A DNA stretch of 64,000 nucleotides from Acidicapsa dinghuensis. Its GTDB lineage: Bacteria > Acidobacteriota > Terriglobia > Terriglobales > Acidobacteriaceae. The stretch is from NCBI RefSeq assembly GCF_025685685.1, contig NZ_JAGSYH010000006.1, positions 248,001 to 312,000 on the forward strand, in the 5' to 3' direction. A program made the position numbers and the translations under genes. Positions 37,467-46,397 of the stretch are shown here, one piece after another; the first letter of the stretch is position 1, and every line of letters starts with the position of its first letter. The notes beneath the pieces were generated by a model. That model searched no databases and was not told the origin of the DNA. It was given only the letters and a program-made list of their open reading frames with translations.

Positions 37467-38918
37467 TTATTTCTGCCTCATGTGCGGAATCACTCGAATT
37501 CCATGCTTCGGCCGGAGCGTAATCTTCGGCTGCAGCGCGATCTTCTGCTCTTTCACAACATCAAGCTGCCATCGCTGCGCCAGCGTTGCCAGCACCAGCA
37601 CACCTTCCATCCATGCGAACGATTCACCGATGCACTGCCTGCCCCCGCCCCCAAAAGGGAAGTAAGCAAACCGCGGCCGCTGCGCCTTCGCCTCCGGCGT
37701 AAACCGCTCCGTACGAAACTCCAGCGGCTCGTCGTAAAACCGCTGATCCCGATGCACAATGTACTGGCTGAAGAAGAGAAACGTCCCCTTGGGAAAGTGA
37801 TACGGTCCAATCTCCACATCGCATATTGCCTGTCGTCCCATGGCCCATGCCGGCGGATACAGCCGCATCGCCTCGGCAAACACCATCTCCGTATACGTCA
37901 GCTTCGCAACGTCGTCCAGCGTCGGCAGCCGGCCGCCCAGCACACGCCGCAGCTCCGCAATGAGCTCTGCTTCCACTTCAGGATTTTGCCCCAGCAGCAA
38001 CCACGTCCACGCCAGCGCATTCGCTACCGTCTCGTAGCCCGCGAGAAAAATCGTCATCACTTCATCGCGCAGTTCCAGGTCAGATAAGCCACCACTACGT
38101 GCTTCTTCATCACGTGCCGCGATCAGCATCGACAGCAGATCGGTTCGCGCCGATTCCGCTTCGCGTCCCACTCGCACCATCTCCTCTCGTTTGCGGGCGA
38201 TCATGCGGTCTACTACAGAATCGAGCCGATCTTTCGACCTCTGAAATCTCTTGAGCACTGGAATCGGCACACGCCACCGCAGCAGATCCTCCGCGCGAGG
38301 CATCGCAATCAGGTCGTTGTAAATATCCATCACCGCATTGGCTTCGTCGTTGATCGCGTGAATCTCCTCTGTCACTTCGGTGTCGAAGAGCGTGCGGGCG
38401 GTAATACGCAGCGCCAGCCGCATCATTTCGGCAGCAACATCCATCTGCTTGCCAGGCTTCCATTCATCCGCCATTGCCGCTGCATATTCCACGATGGTCG
38501 AGGCATATGCCTGAATGCGTTGCCGATGAAACGCCGGTGCCGCAATTCGTCGATGGCGCTTGTGTACCTCGCCGTCCGCGGTAATCAGCCCATCGCCCAG
38601 CAGAATCTTCATGCGCTTCTGCGTGCGCTCTTTAATGAAGCACTGCGCCTTGTCGACCAGCACTTCACGAATGTCCGATGGATCGTTGAGCAGCACAATG
38701 TGATGCCACAGCAGCCGGTAATGCGCCGCGCGTCCATAGCGCTGCAGATACTCGAAGAGCAGTATCGGGTTTGTGCGATCGAAAAAGCTGCGCCCGGTAT
38801 ACAGCGGCAGATTCAATCGCAATCCAGGCGGAAAGCGATATTTCCCTTTGTGAATGATTGGGTCGGAAGCTACGGCAGCTTCTCCATTTACGCGGACGTT
38901 TTGTGCTGTGACTGCCAT
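37467..38918 (-). CDS. Cytochrome P450
   Basis: The product has 483 residues. The heme-ligating cysteine is C429 in FGGGGRQCIGES. The I-helix oxygen-binding region is IFLAGYETVANALAW, and the K-helix ExxR is EAMRLYP. P450s insert one oxygen atom using electrons from a redox partner; no ferredoxin or reductase is adjacent. The fold resembles the CYP102/CYP3-like class with a fatty-acid or terpene-like substrate range, but no substrate can be set. Its start overlaps the end of tmk by 31 bases, so it is translated from the tmk transcript. Confidence 0.93.
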   Translation of the reverse strand: MAVTAQNVRVNGEAAVASDPIIHKGKYRFPPGLRLNLPLYTGRSFFDRTNPILLFEYLQRYGRAAHYRLLWHHIVLLNDPSDIREVLVDKAQCFIKERTQKRMKILLGDGLITADGEVHKRHRRIAAPAFHRQRIQAYASTIVEYAAAMADEWKPGKQMDVAAEMMRLALRITARTLFDTEVTEEIHAINDEANAVMDIYNDLIAMPRAEDLLRWRVPIPVLKRFQRSKDRLDSVVDRMIARKREEMVRVGREAESARTDLLSMLIAARDEEARSGGLSDLELRDEVMTIFLAGYETVANALAWTWLLLGQNPEVEAELIAELRRVLGGRLPTLDDVAKLTYTEMVFAEAMRLYPPAWAMGRQAICDVEIGPYHFPKGTFLFFSQYIVHRDQRFYDEPLEFRTERFTPEAKAQRPRFAYFPFGGGGRQCIGESFAWMEGVLVLATLAQRWQLDVVKEQKIALQPKITLRPKHGIRVIPHMRQK

Positions 38919-39592
38919 GCTTCGAGCCGAGCCGATACTGCAGTTATAACCCGCTCATGCACCGCCTCGATATCGAGATCGCCATCAACTACAATCACAC
39001 GCAAGGGCTCCCGCACAGCAATCTCCTCATACTTTGCATGCACCCGCTCAAAGAAAGCGTCCTGTTCGCGCTCGAACCGGCTCTCATCCGTACCCGTCTT
39101 GGCGGTGTGTTTGTCATTGCGCCGTCGTGCCCGCTTGAGCGATGCCGCAAGATCGGGTAACAGCAGCAGCGTGAGATCCGGTATCAAATCACCGCAGATC
39201 AGCCGGTGCAACTCCAGCACCAGATCCGATCCCAGCTCACGCCCACCGCCCTGATACGCCTCCGTTGAATCGGTAAACCGGTCACAGACCACAACCTTGC
39301 CTGCTTCAAGCGCCGGTTCAATCACTTCACGGATCGCCTGTGCGCGGTCGGCAAACATCATCGCGAGCTCTGCCCGCGGCGCAAGACCCACCGATTTCGA
39401 ATCCAGCAGCAGCTTGCGAATGCGATCACCCGTCTCGGTCCCGCCGGGCTGCCGGGTCACCACGAACTCCACGCCTCGCTGCTCCAGCCACGCACTCAGC
39501 TTGCGGATCTGCGTCGTCTTTCCCGATCCATCCAGCCCCTCAAACGTGACAAACAACCCGCGTTTCTGCCCAGCCAAACCGTCCACAGCCAT
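38888..39592 (-). CDS. tmk: Thymidylate kinase
   Basis: The product has 234 residues and phosphorylates dTMP to dTDP with ATP. The P-loop is FEGLDGSGKTTQIRKL, the substrate loop is VCDRFTDSTEAYQGGGRELG, and the lid region is RRRNDKHTAKTG, which resembles the long-lid class. The length is slightly above the usual 205-215. It is followed on the same strand by the overlapping P450 gene. Confidence 0.95.
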   Translation of the reverse strand: MAVDGLAGQKRGLFVTFEGLDGSGKTTQIRKLSAWLEQRGVEFVVTRQPGGTETGDRIRKLLLDSKSVGLAPRAELAMMFADRAQAIREVIEPALEAGKVVVCDRFTDSTEAYQGGGRELGSDLVLELHRLICGDLIPDLTLLLLPDLAASLKRARRRNDKHTAKTGTDESRFEREQDAFFERVHAKYEEIAVREPLRVIVVDGDLDIEAVHERVITAVSARLEAWQSQHKTSA

Positions 39593-39715
39593 TGCTGGAG
39601 TCTACCATCCGGTCCTTATCTTCAAGCTCAGACCAGAAGCGTGAAACGTTACAGCAATTTGACAAACTATCCCTCAGTCAAGGCAAAATCCTTGGGTTCG
39701 TCAGGAGTATCTGTA

Positions 39716-40648
39716 GTGAACAAACAACCCTCCCCCATCCTTTTCTCAGCGATGTTCGTTTTCGCATCTGCTTTCACAGTCCACAACGCACGGGCTCAAA
39801 ACCTCACCCTGGAAGGTCAGACCGGCGGCTTCATCACGCCCACCGCCTATGTCGTCCAGTCCAATAAGGGACAAGTCTTCTCTCATCCCGCCGTCGGTTT
39901 CCACTACGTACACGCTGGCAGCGTCATCGGCGACATCATGACTGGCAGCGTCACCGAGGGCATCGCCAACCGTGTCGAGTTCGGTTACACCCGCAGCGCT
40001 CACACCAACGGAGATAACCCCTATTTCAGCAGCCTCTGGGAATACCCCGGCATGAACGTCTTCCACGGTAAAGCCGTCGTGCTCAAGGAAGACGCCTTCG
40101 GCAGTAACTGGACGCCCGGCGTCGCCGCTGGCTTCGTCGTCCGCACCGGAGACCACTTCGTTTCAGGCTCCATTGCAGACACCAGTTACACCAACGGCGA
40201 TATCTACGTTGCCGTCACCAAGACGGCTCTGAATATCCGTCCGCCACTGCTCGTCAACATCGGCTGGAAGGCGACCAACGCCTCCATTTACGGTATCGGC
40301 GGCCAGGCCACACGCTTCGGAGGCCGCTTCTTCGGCGGCGTCGGCATCCCGCTGCCCGGCCCATGGCATACCGCCATTGTTCCCGCCGCTGGATTCACGC
40401 AGGAGCCTTACCACGTCAAGAATCTCGCCGCAGTCGTTCCCGGCGGAGGAAACATCCCCACCACGCTGGACTACGCAGTCCGCATCACCCAGCGTGAGAA
40501 CCCGCGCTTCTCCTTCGATATTGGCGCGGGCCAGGTAGCAGGCCAGATCGGCTACACCGAATTGCCCACACCGGCGGGTCTTGCGATCGTGCCGGTCAAT
40601 CTAGAAGCCCGCGATGTCTTCGGCATTGGACTCAGCTACAAGTTCTAG
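39716..40648 (+). CDS. DUF3034-like outer-membrane protein
   Basis: The product has 310 residues from a GTG at 39716 with AGGAG eight bases upstream. Starts further up add an unlikely N-terminus. The signal peptide ends at NARAQ. The body is made of Gly- and aromatic-rich strands (GGFITPTAYVVQSNKGQV, GDIYVAVTKTALNIRPP, GGRFFGGVGIPLPGPW) and ends in a strand terminating in F (SYKF), as outer-membrane barrels do. It resembles the DUF3034 family of unknown role. The two ends are confident, the family only moderate. Confidence 0.75.
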   Translation: MNKQPSPILFSAMFVFASAFTVHNARAQNLTLEGQTGGFITPTAYVVQSNKGQVFSHPAVGFHYVHAGSVIGDIMTGSVTEGIANRVEFGYTRSAHTNGDNPYFSSLWEYPGMNVFHGKAVVLKEDAFGSNWTPGVAAGFVVRTGDHFVSGSIADTSYTNGDIYVAVTKTALNIRPPLLVNIGWKATNASIYGIGGQATRFGGRFFGGVGIPLPGPWHTAIVPAAGFTQEPYHVKNLAAVVPGGGNIPTTLDYAVRITQRENPRFSFDIGAGQVAGQIGYTELPTPAGLAIVPVNLEARDVFGIGLSYKF

Positions 40649-40972
40649 TGCGGATCGGCAGGCATCATATGTAGTGCTCGCGCAAACATGTGTTCGCGAG
40701 ATGCACGTCATGCCTGTCTTCGACTGTTGCATCTTCCGGATCAAAAGCTCACCATCACGCGATGGACCATAGATCAAGTCATCGATCGAGCATAGTACAA
40801 CCTGTATCCTGACATAGCGGCCTATGCGCCTGTCCCAACGTAATCCGTCAAGTTGAAACTTTTCCCCAGGTTGCAACATCCTACTCGACGGTCTTCGCAA
40901 TCATTAGATCCGAAAACCTCACGCAAATGCGCCCTGCAGGGCCCTTGTCCTCAATCCGATATGGAGAACTCA
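40649..40972. other. 324-base spacer with nested hairpin
   Basis: A nested inverted repeat at 40659-40716 (CAGGCAT with ATGCCTG, inside it CTCGCG at 40677-40682 with CGCGAG at 40695-40700) follows the outer-membrane gene and could end its transcript. A smaller hairpin lies at the left of the reductase leader (GCCCTGCAGGGC near 40931). No gene is visible. Confidence 0.5.
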
Positions 40973-42448
40973 ATGTCAGCATCCGCTAGCAATACCGCTT
41001 CGTCCTCTCACACTATTGAAGACTATGATCTCGTCGTTCTCGGCTGCGGCGAAGGCACCAAATACCTGGCCTGGACGCTCGCGCGTCAGGGCAAACGCGT
41101 CGCTGTTATTGAGCGCAAGTGGATCGGCGGAGCCTGCCCCAACATGGCCTGTCTGCCGAGCAAGAACATCATCCACAGCGCCAAAGTCGCCTCATATTTC
41201 CGCCGTGGTAATGAATTCGGCATGCATCTGGAGGCAGAGGACGATGTAGTCGGCGCGGAATTGCGAGTCGACATGCGCACGGTTCAGGGTCGTAAACGCC
41301 GCATGGTCGAGGGACTGGTGCAGATGCACCTCGACAACTTCAGCTCGAGTGGAGCGGAACTCATCATGGGGACAGGCACCTTCATCGCCCCACGCACCAT
41401 TCGCGTCGATCTAAACGAGGGCGGAACGCGGATCTTGCGCGGCACAGATGTGGTGATCGGAACTGGCACGCGCGCATCGATTCCTGACGTAGAAGGTTTG
41501 GCAGCAGCGCGTCCACTCACGCACATCGAGGCTCTCGATCTCGACGAGCTTCCAGAACACCTCATCATTCTTGGCGCCGGATACATTGGTCTGGAACTGG
41601 CCCAAGCCATGCGGCGGCTTGGCAGTGAAGTCACCCTTATCGAACGATTCGCGCGGCTACTGCCTTCCGTTGATGAAGACGTCTCCGCCGGAATCGCAGA
41701 GCTTTTTTCGGAAGAAAAGATCGCCGTCCTGACCGACGCCTACCCACTCAGCGTAAGCGGAGAATCCGGCAAGTCGGTCACGGTCGAAGTCTGCGCATAT
41801 GAACGGGAGAAAGGCGTCGATCACATATTCAAGCTTGAAGGAACTCATATCCTGGTTGCTGCCGGACGCGCACCAAACACCAACGGTCTTGGCCTTGACT
41901 TAGCAGGCGTGGAACTATCCGGCGGCTATGTCCGCGTCAACGAGCGGCTTGAAACCACTGCGCCGCACACCTGGGCCATCGGCGATGTTGCTGGCAGTCC
42001 CAAGTTCACCCACATCAGCTTTGACGACTTTCGCATAGTCCGCGACAACATCGCTGGAGGCAATCGCGTCACGACTGGACGCCAGGTTCCATCGTGTCTC
42101 TTCACCGATCCCGAGCTTGCCTCCATCGGTCTAACCGAATCAGAAGCGAAGCGAAACGGTATTCCGTATCGTCTGGCAAAGATTCCGATGGCCGCCGATC
42201 TTCGTACCCGCACGCTCTCCGAAACGCGGGGCTTTCTCAAGGCGCTCGTCGAAGCTGACGGCGACCGCATTCTCGGCTTCACCGGCTTCGGTGTCGGTGC
42301 CGGAGAAATCATGGCAGCGGTACAAGTAGCCATGCTCGGCAATCTTCCATACACCGCCCTGCGCGACGCCATAATCACCCACCCCACGCTTTGCGAAGGC
42401 CTGGTCGCGCTCTTTTCCAAAGTTCCGCCCATCGGCAAAAATGGATAA
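40973..42448 (+). CDS. FAD-dependent pyridine nucleotide-disulfide oxidoreductase (mercuric reductase/lipoamide dehydrogenase-like)
   Basis: The product has 491 residues with a first FAD site (DYDLVVLGCGEGTKYLAW), a redox pair in GGACPNMACLPSKN, a second NAD(P) site (HLIILGAGYIGLELAQAM) and the C-terminal dimer domain ending in THPTLCEGLVAL with the catalytic histidine and glutamate. CPNMAC has four residues between the cysteines, as in lipoamide dehydrogenase and mercuric reductase. No MerA N-terminal metal domain is present. I chose the ATG at 40973 with TGGAG upstream. The protoglobin gene starts two bases after its stop, so this may be its reductase. Confidence 0.88.
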   Translation: MSASASNTASSSHTIEDYDLVVLGCGEGTKYLAWTLARQGKRVAVIERKWIGGACPNMACLPSKNIIHSAKVASYFRRGNEFGMHLEAEDDVVGAELRVDMRTVQGRKRRMVEGLVQMHLDNFSSSGAELIMGTGTFIAPRTIRVDLNEGGTRILRGTDVVIGTGTRASIPDVEGLAAARPLTHIEALDLDELPEHLIILGAGYIGLELAQAMRRLGSEVTLIERFARLLPSVDEDVSAGIAELFSEEKIAVLTDAYPLSVSGESGKSVTVEVCAYEREKGVDHIFKLEGTHILVAAGRAPNTNGLGLDLAGVELSGGYVRVNERLETTAPHTWAIGDVAGSPKFTHISFDDFRIVRDNIAGGNRVTTGRQVPSCLFTDPELASIGLTESEAKRNGIPYRLAKIPMAADLRTRTLSETRGFLKALVEADGDRILGFTGFGVGAGEIMAAVQVAMLGNLPYTALRDAIITHPTLCEGLVALFSKVPPIGKNG

Positions 42449-42450
42449 GC

Positions 42451-43062
42451 ATGGAGAACGGAGAGCACGACATTCACGGATATGACTACGGCAAAGCCGG
42501 CGTTCCGTCGTCGCCAGTAACACTTGAAGAGCTGCAACACTTCAAGATCAGCGCAGGCTTCACCGACGATACGGAGCGGTATCTGCGTATGGCGGGCGTA
42601 GTGCTCGCTCCGCAGGCTCCTGCCATCGTGCAGAAGTGGCGCAGCGGCATCATCGCCGGCATCCCACATCTTGCGCGCCACTCACGTGCAGTCAATGGCG
42701 ATCCACGGCCCGGTTATCTTGCGGCCACTAACCTCCGCTTCGTGCAGTGGATTGAAGACACCTGCCTCCGTACATACGATCAGTCGTGGCTCAATTACCA
42801 GCATGAGATAGCCCTTCGCCACACCAGCCTCAAAAAGAATCAGACCGACGGAGTCGAATCCACTCCATTCGTTCCGCTTCATGACGCTGTCGCCTTCGTC
42901 GCCGTCATGAACCAGACCATCCGTCCTTATCTGGCCACACAGGGGCACAGCGAGGCCGAAGTCGAAGCGATGCATGCAGCCTGGTGCGCCTCGCTGCAAC
43001 TGCAGGTGGCCCTCTGGCTGCGCAGCTACGCAACGCTAGCCAATCCCACCCCGGAGTTGTGA
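42451..43062 (+). CDS. Protoglobin
   Basis: The product has 203 residues. The single-domain protoglobin fold is recognised from LEELQHFKISAGFTDDTERY, LAPQAPAIVQKWRSGI and the proximal-histidine helix WLNYQHEIALRHTS. The next block is FVPLHDAVAFVAVMNQTIRPYL. There is no C-terminal signalling domain, unlike globin-coupled sensors. Protoglobins bind O2, CO and NO at heme through two tunnels and may detoxify or sense NO. It starts two bases after the reductase and 52 bases before a quinone-oxidoreductase-like gene. Confidence 0.9.
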   Translation: MENGEHDIHGYDYGKAGVPSSPVTLEELQHFKISAGFTDDTERYLRMAGVVLAPQAPAIVQKWRSGIIAGIPHLARHSRAVNGDPRPGYLAATNLRFVQWIEDTCLRTYDQSWLNYQHEIALRHTSLKKNQTDGVESTPFVPLHDAVAFVAVMNQTIRPYLATQGHSEAEVEAMHAAWCASLQLQVALWLRSYATLANPTPEL

Positions 43063-43114
43063 AGACCCGGAAGTAGTGAAGACACGCCGCATCCACCATC
43101 CAATGGAGCATCCG

Positions 43115-44098
43115 ATGCAAACACGAGCCTGGATCATCGAAGAGTCAAACGGTCCATTCCGAGAAACCGAAATAGCTCTCCCCACTCCCACAGCAGATCA
43201 GGTTCTGGTCCGCATCGAGGCCAGCGGTGTCAATCCGCTCGATACTAAGATCCGCGCAGGCAACGCCGGCCACGCACAGCAACCACTGCCCGCAGTTCTA
43301 GGTCTCGATATGGCGGGCACCGTCGTTGAAACAGGCTCCGCCGTTACTGCCTTCAAACCCGGCGATGAAGTCTTCGGCATGGTTGGCGGCGTCGGCGGTC
43401 ATCAGGGCACCCTTGCAGAGCACATCCTCGCCGACGCAGCTCTTCTCGCCCACAAACCCAGGTCGCTTTCCATGCGTGAAGCAGCCGCACTGCCATTAGT
43501 CACCATCACCGCGTGGGAAGGCCTCGTCGATCGCGCCAGGGTCGGCTCCGGCCAATCTGTTCTCATCCATGCTGGAGCAGGCGGGGTCGGCCATGTCGGC
43601 GTCCAGATCGCACGCGCATTCGGTGCAAAGGTCTTCGCTACCGTCTCTGCGAACAAGAAACATGTCGTGGAATCGTACGGCGCTACGCCGATCGATTACC
43701 GCGCGCTGACAGTCGAGCAGTATATCGCCGAACACACCGCAGGTGATGGCTTCGACATCGTCTACGACACCGTCGGCGGCTCAACGCTCGACGCATCATT
43801 CCTCGCCGTCAGGCGTTACACCGGCCATGCGCTCAGCTGCCTCGGCTGGGGAACTCATGCGCTCGCTCCACTCTCTTTTCGAGGCGCAACGTACTCCGGC
43901 GTCTTCACGCTTATGCCGCTATTGACTGGATTTGGCCGCGCTCATCACGGAGAGATACTCGCCAGATGCGCAAGCATGGCCGATGCTGGCAGGCTTCACC
44001 CCTTGCTCAATCAGCAGCGTTTCACCACTGCAGATATTGCTGCCGCACATGCCGCCGTGGAAGCAGGCTCGCTGGGAAAAGTTGTCGTAGAGATTTAG
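43115..44098 (+). CDS. NADP-dependent quinone oxidoreductase/zinc-type alcohol dehydrogenase-like protein
   Basis: The product has 327 residues and is an MDR-family enzyme. The N-terminus (TRAWIIEESNGPFRETEIAL) and the GroES-like block GVNPLDTKIRAGNAGHAQ lack the catalytic zinc ligands of alcohol dehydrogenase, as in quinone oxidoreductases. The Rossmann motif is HAGAGGVGHVGVQIARAFGA. I chose the ATG at 43115 with GGAG upstream; another ATG lies at 43103. It is likely the third gene of the reductase-protoglobin operon and ends four bases into the convergent LacI gene. Confidence 0.88.
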   Translation: MQTRAWIIEESNGPFRETEIALPTPTADQVLVRIEASGVNPLDTKIRAGNAGHAQQPLPAVLGLDMAGTVVETGSAVTAFKPGDEVFGMVGGVGGHQGTLAEHILADAALLAHKPRSLSMREAAALPLVTITAWEGLVDRARVGSGQSVLIHAGAGGVGHVGVQIARAFGAKVFATVSANKKHVVESYGATPIDYRALTVEQYIAEHTAGDGFDIVYDTVGGSTLDASFLAVRRYTGHALSCLGWGTHALAPLSFRGATYSGVFTLMPLLTGFGRAHHGEILARCASMADAGRLHPLLNQQRFTTADIAAAHAAVEAGSLGKVVVEI

Positions 44099-45195
44099 TC
44101 GCGCAGGGAAGTCTTGGATTTTGAGGCAGACTTTTCAGCCGCCGGAGCAGCGGTCGATCCCCGTACCACCAGGCTTGTCGAAACCAGAAACTCACGCTGA
44201 ATCATGCTTTCAGCCGACGATGACTTTTCTGCCTGTAAACGCAGTGCGTCGAATGCGGCCTTTGCCAGCTCATGGCGAGACAGCCGGATCGTCGTCAGCG
44301 GCGGTAGCGTGAACTCGGCAAAGTCGATATCGTCGAGCCCGATTACCGACAAGTCCTCAGGCACGCGCAGATTCGCCATATACGCCGCGCGCAGTACGCC
44401 AATCGCCGTCATATCGTTCGAGCAGATCAGCGCCGTTGGCCGTGACGGCAAAGCCATCAGCTTTTCAAAACCCGTCACGCCGCCCTTCAGCGTGTGATCG
44501 CATTCGATGATCCAGTTCTTGTGCACGCGCAGATCCACCTCATGCATCGTCTGCTCAAACGCCTCGCGCCGCGTCAGTGCCGAATGCAGCACATGCGGAC
44601 CGGCAAGAAATCCAATGCGCGTATGCCCCAGTTCCACCAGGTGCCGCACCGCTTCGTGAATACCCGCCGAGTAATCCAGCAGAATTGTGCTCACCGAAGG
44701 GTCGTCGAGGTGAAACTCCGCCAGCACAATCGGCATGTTGTGAATCGCCAGCTGATCCAGCACCGGTTCCTCACCGCCAAACGTCAGCACCGCCACGCCC
44801 TCAACCTTGCGCTCCAGCATGCGGCGCACACAGTTGGTCAAAAGCTGCGCATCGTTGTTCGTCGAGCTCACCAGAATCTCGTATCCATGCGCCACCGCGA
44901 TCTCTTCAAAGCTCGCGATCAACTCAGGAAAGAAGGGATTGGTAATGTTTTCAACAATGATGCCAAGAATGCGGCTACGCCCTGAAACCAGGCTCCGCGC
45001 ATGCGTGTTGGGAAAGTAATTGAGCTGCTCAATCGCCTGCCACACCCGCTGCGCCAGCTTCTCACTTACGGCAGGCGAGGCATTGATCGTCCGCGAAACC
45101 GTCGCAATGGAAACCTTGGCAAGTGCCGCTACGGTTCGAATATCTGGTTTACTGGCAACTGTGGTCCGGCTTCCTTTACGCTTCACAGCATTCAT
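44095..45195 (-). CDS. LacI-family transcriptional regulator
   Basis: The product has 366 residues. The helix-turn-helix is TVAALAKVSIATVSRTINAS, followed by the hinge helix YFPNTHARSLVSGRS and a PBP1-type sugar-binding domain (LGIIVENITNPFFPELI, ICSNDMTAIGVLRAAY, VIGLDDIDFAEF). It probably represses a sugar operon and releases on ligand binding. The convergent layout and the nearby GH3 glycosidase at 46398 make a glycan locus the simplest guess. I chose the ATG at 45195. Confidence 0.94.
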   Translation of the reverse strand: MNAVKRKGSRTTVASKPDIRTVAALAKVSIATVSRTINASPAVSEKLAQRVWQAIEQLNYFPNTHARSLVSGRSRILGIIVENITNPFFPELIASFEEIAVAHGYEILVSSTNNDAQLLTNCVRRMLERKVEGVAVLTFGGEEPVLDQLAIHNMPIVLAEFHLDDPSVSTILLDYSAGIHEAVRHLVELGHTRIGFLAGPHVLHSALTRREAFEQTMHEVDLRVHKNWIIECDHTLKGGVTGFEKLMALPSRPTALICSNDMTAIGVLRAAYMANLRVPEDLSVIGLDDIDFAEFTLPPLTTIRLSRHELAKAAFDALRLQAEKSSSAESMIQREFLVSTSLVVRGSTAAPAAEKSASKSKTSLRD

Positions 45196-45336
45196 GGTAC
45201 TTGGTTTTATAGGCCTCGCCAATAAGAAGGATGAATAACCGTACTGTTATTGGCTTTGGTGACAGGATCAGGCCTGTAAACCACCCTTCCGGCGCGGATG
45301 ACTCCGCCCGGCGTCAACAGTCAAAGCTATCGGAGG

Positions 45337-46368
45337 ATGTACTTGGAGGAGATCCGCGGCAACGCGCTTGTATTGCTTCGCACAGTGCTGGTTTTCATTG
45401 CCGCAGCCGTGTTGCGCGCCCCGATATGGGCGCAAGCCGCTCCCGCGTCGCTGCCGCTGATTGGTGCGTCCAGCAACCTCGTACTAACGCCGGTACTGGT
45501 GCGATCGGCATCAGGAGATATGGTGTCTGGGCTGAGCGCAGGCGATTTTCGAGTTACTGACAACGGACAGCCACAAAAGATACAAGCCGACCATGTCGAT
45601 ATGGATCGCGTGGCATTGGTTGTCGTAATGCAGGTAGGCAGCCGCGTTCCCATGCAGCTTCAGAGCTATCAAACGCTGACTGGGCTTGTCAGTGCGATGT
45701 TTGGCTCCTCTATTCCTCATGTAGCTCTCGTGACCTTCGACAGCCATATAGAAGAAACCTGGAATTTCCCGGATCGTTTCGATGGTCTTAAATATGCTTT
45801 CCGAAATCCGGGAAGCGGCGATGCTGGTGCTGCCGTTATAGACGCACTCAACGGTGCTGCTGGCCTTTTGAAAGCGCAGCCGATAGGTTTGCGACGCGTC
45901 ATTCTTCTGCTAAGTCAACCACAGGATGAGCATAGCTTGATCACTCCTGCAGCTGTGGCGCGGCAGCTTGGTGAGAATAATATCACCGTCTACAGCATGG
46001 CATTTAAGCCGCGTACATCAAACAGGATTCACAAGCAGAAACGGCCAAAGAAAGAGAAGATGAGCCCGGCATCTGACGAAGCAACTTATGCCAAGGCTGA
46101 GTTCGATCGCATCGTATCGAGATTGCAGACAGACACCTCAGCGGAGTCTGCCGATCTTACCGGCGGAGAACACATCTGGCTCGATGATGCAGACCTACTG
46201 CAAAACGTGTTAGCGACACTGCGAACCGATTTTGCCAACACCTATCTGCTCAGCTTTTATCCGGACTCCAGCCAGCCGGGCTTCCACTCAATCCATGTGC
46301 AGCTAAAAAAGAAACTGTCCGAAAACACACTGGTAGCACGGCAGGCCTATTGGCGTGACAGCAATTGA
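45337..46368 (+). CDS. VWFA-related exported protein with degenerate MIDAS
   Basis: The product has 343 residues with a signal peptide (VLLRTVLVFIAAAVLRAPIWAQA). It fits the VWFA-related acidobacterial family: SGLSAGDFRVTDNGQPQKIQ, then a von Willebrand A-like domain (DRVALVVVMQVGSRVPMQL). The usual DxSxS metal site reads MQVGS, so the first Asp and Ser are missing. GENNITVYSMAFKP and TYLLSFYPDSSQPGFHSIHV are conserved later blocks. It probably mediates surface protein contacts, possibly without metal. Confidence 0.8.
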   Translation: MYLEEIRGNALVLLRTVLVFIAAAVLRAPIWAQAAPASLPLIGASSNLVLTPVLVRSASGDMVSGLSAGDFRVTDNGQPQKIQADHVDMDRVALVVVMQVGSRVPMQLQSYQTLTGLVSAMFGSSIPHVALVTFDSHIEETWNFPDRFDGLKYAFRNPGSGDAGAAVIDALNGAAGLLKAQPIGLRRVILLLSQPQDEHSLITPAAVARQLGENNITVYSMAFKPRTSNRIHKQKRPKKEKMSPASDEATYAKAEFDRIVSRLQTDTSAESADLTGGEHIWLDDADLLQNVLATLRTDFANTYLLSFYPDSSQPGFHSIHVQLKKKLSENTLVARQAYWRDSN

Positions 46369-46397
46369 TTCAAGGCCATTTGAGGCTACAATCGCGT

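Noticed and set aside
38358-39254. A 298-codon plus-strand frame across the P450 and tmk genes
   Set aside because: Both minus-strand genes carry unmistakable catalytic motifs; the plus frame is their shadow.
40973-42448. Annotating the flavoprotein as mercuric reductase
   Set aside because: There is no mercury-binding N-terminal domain, no C-terminal cysteine pair and no mer gene nearby.
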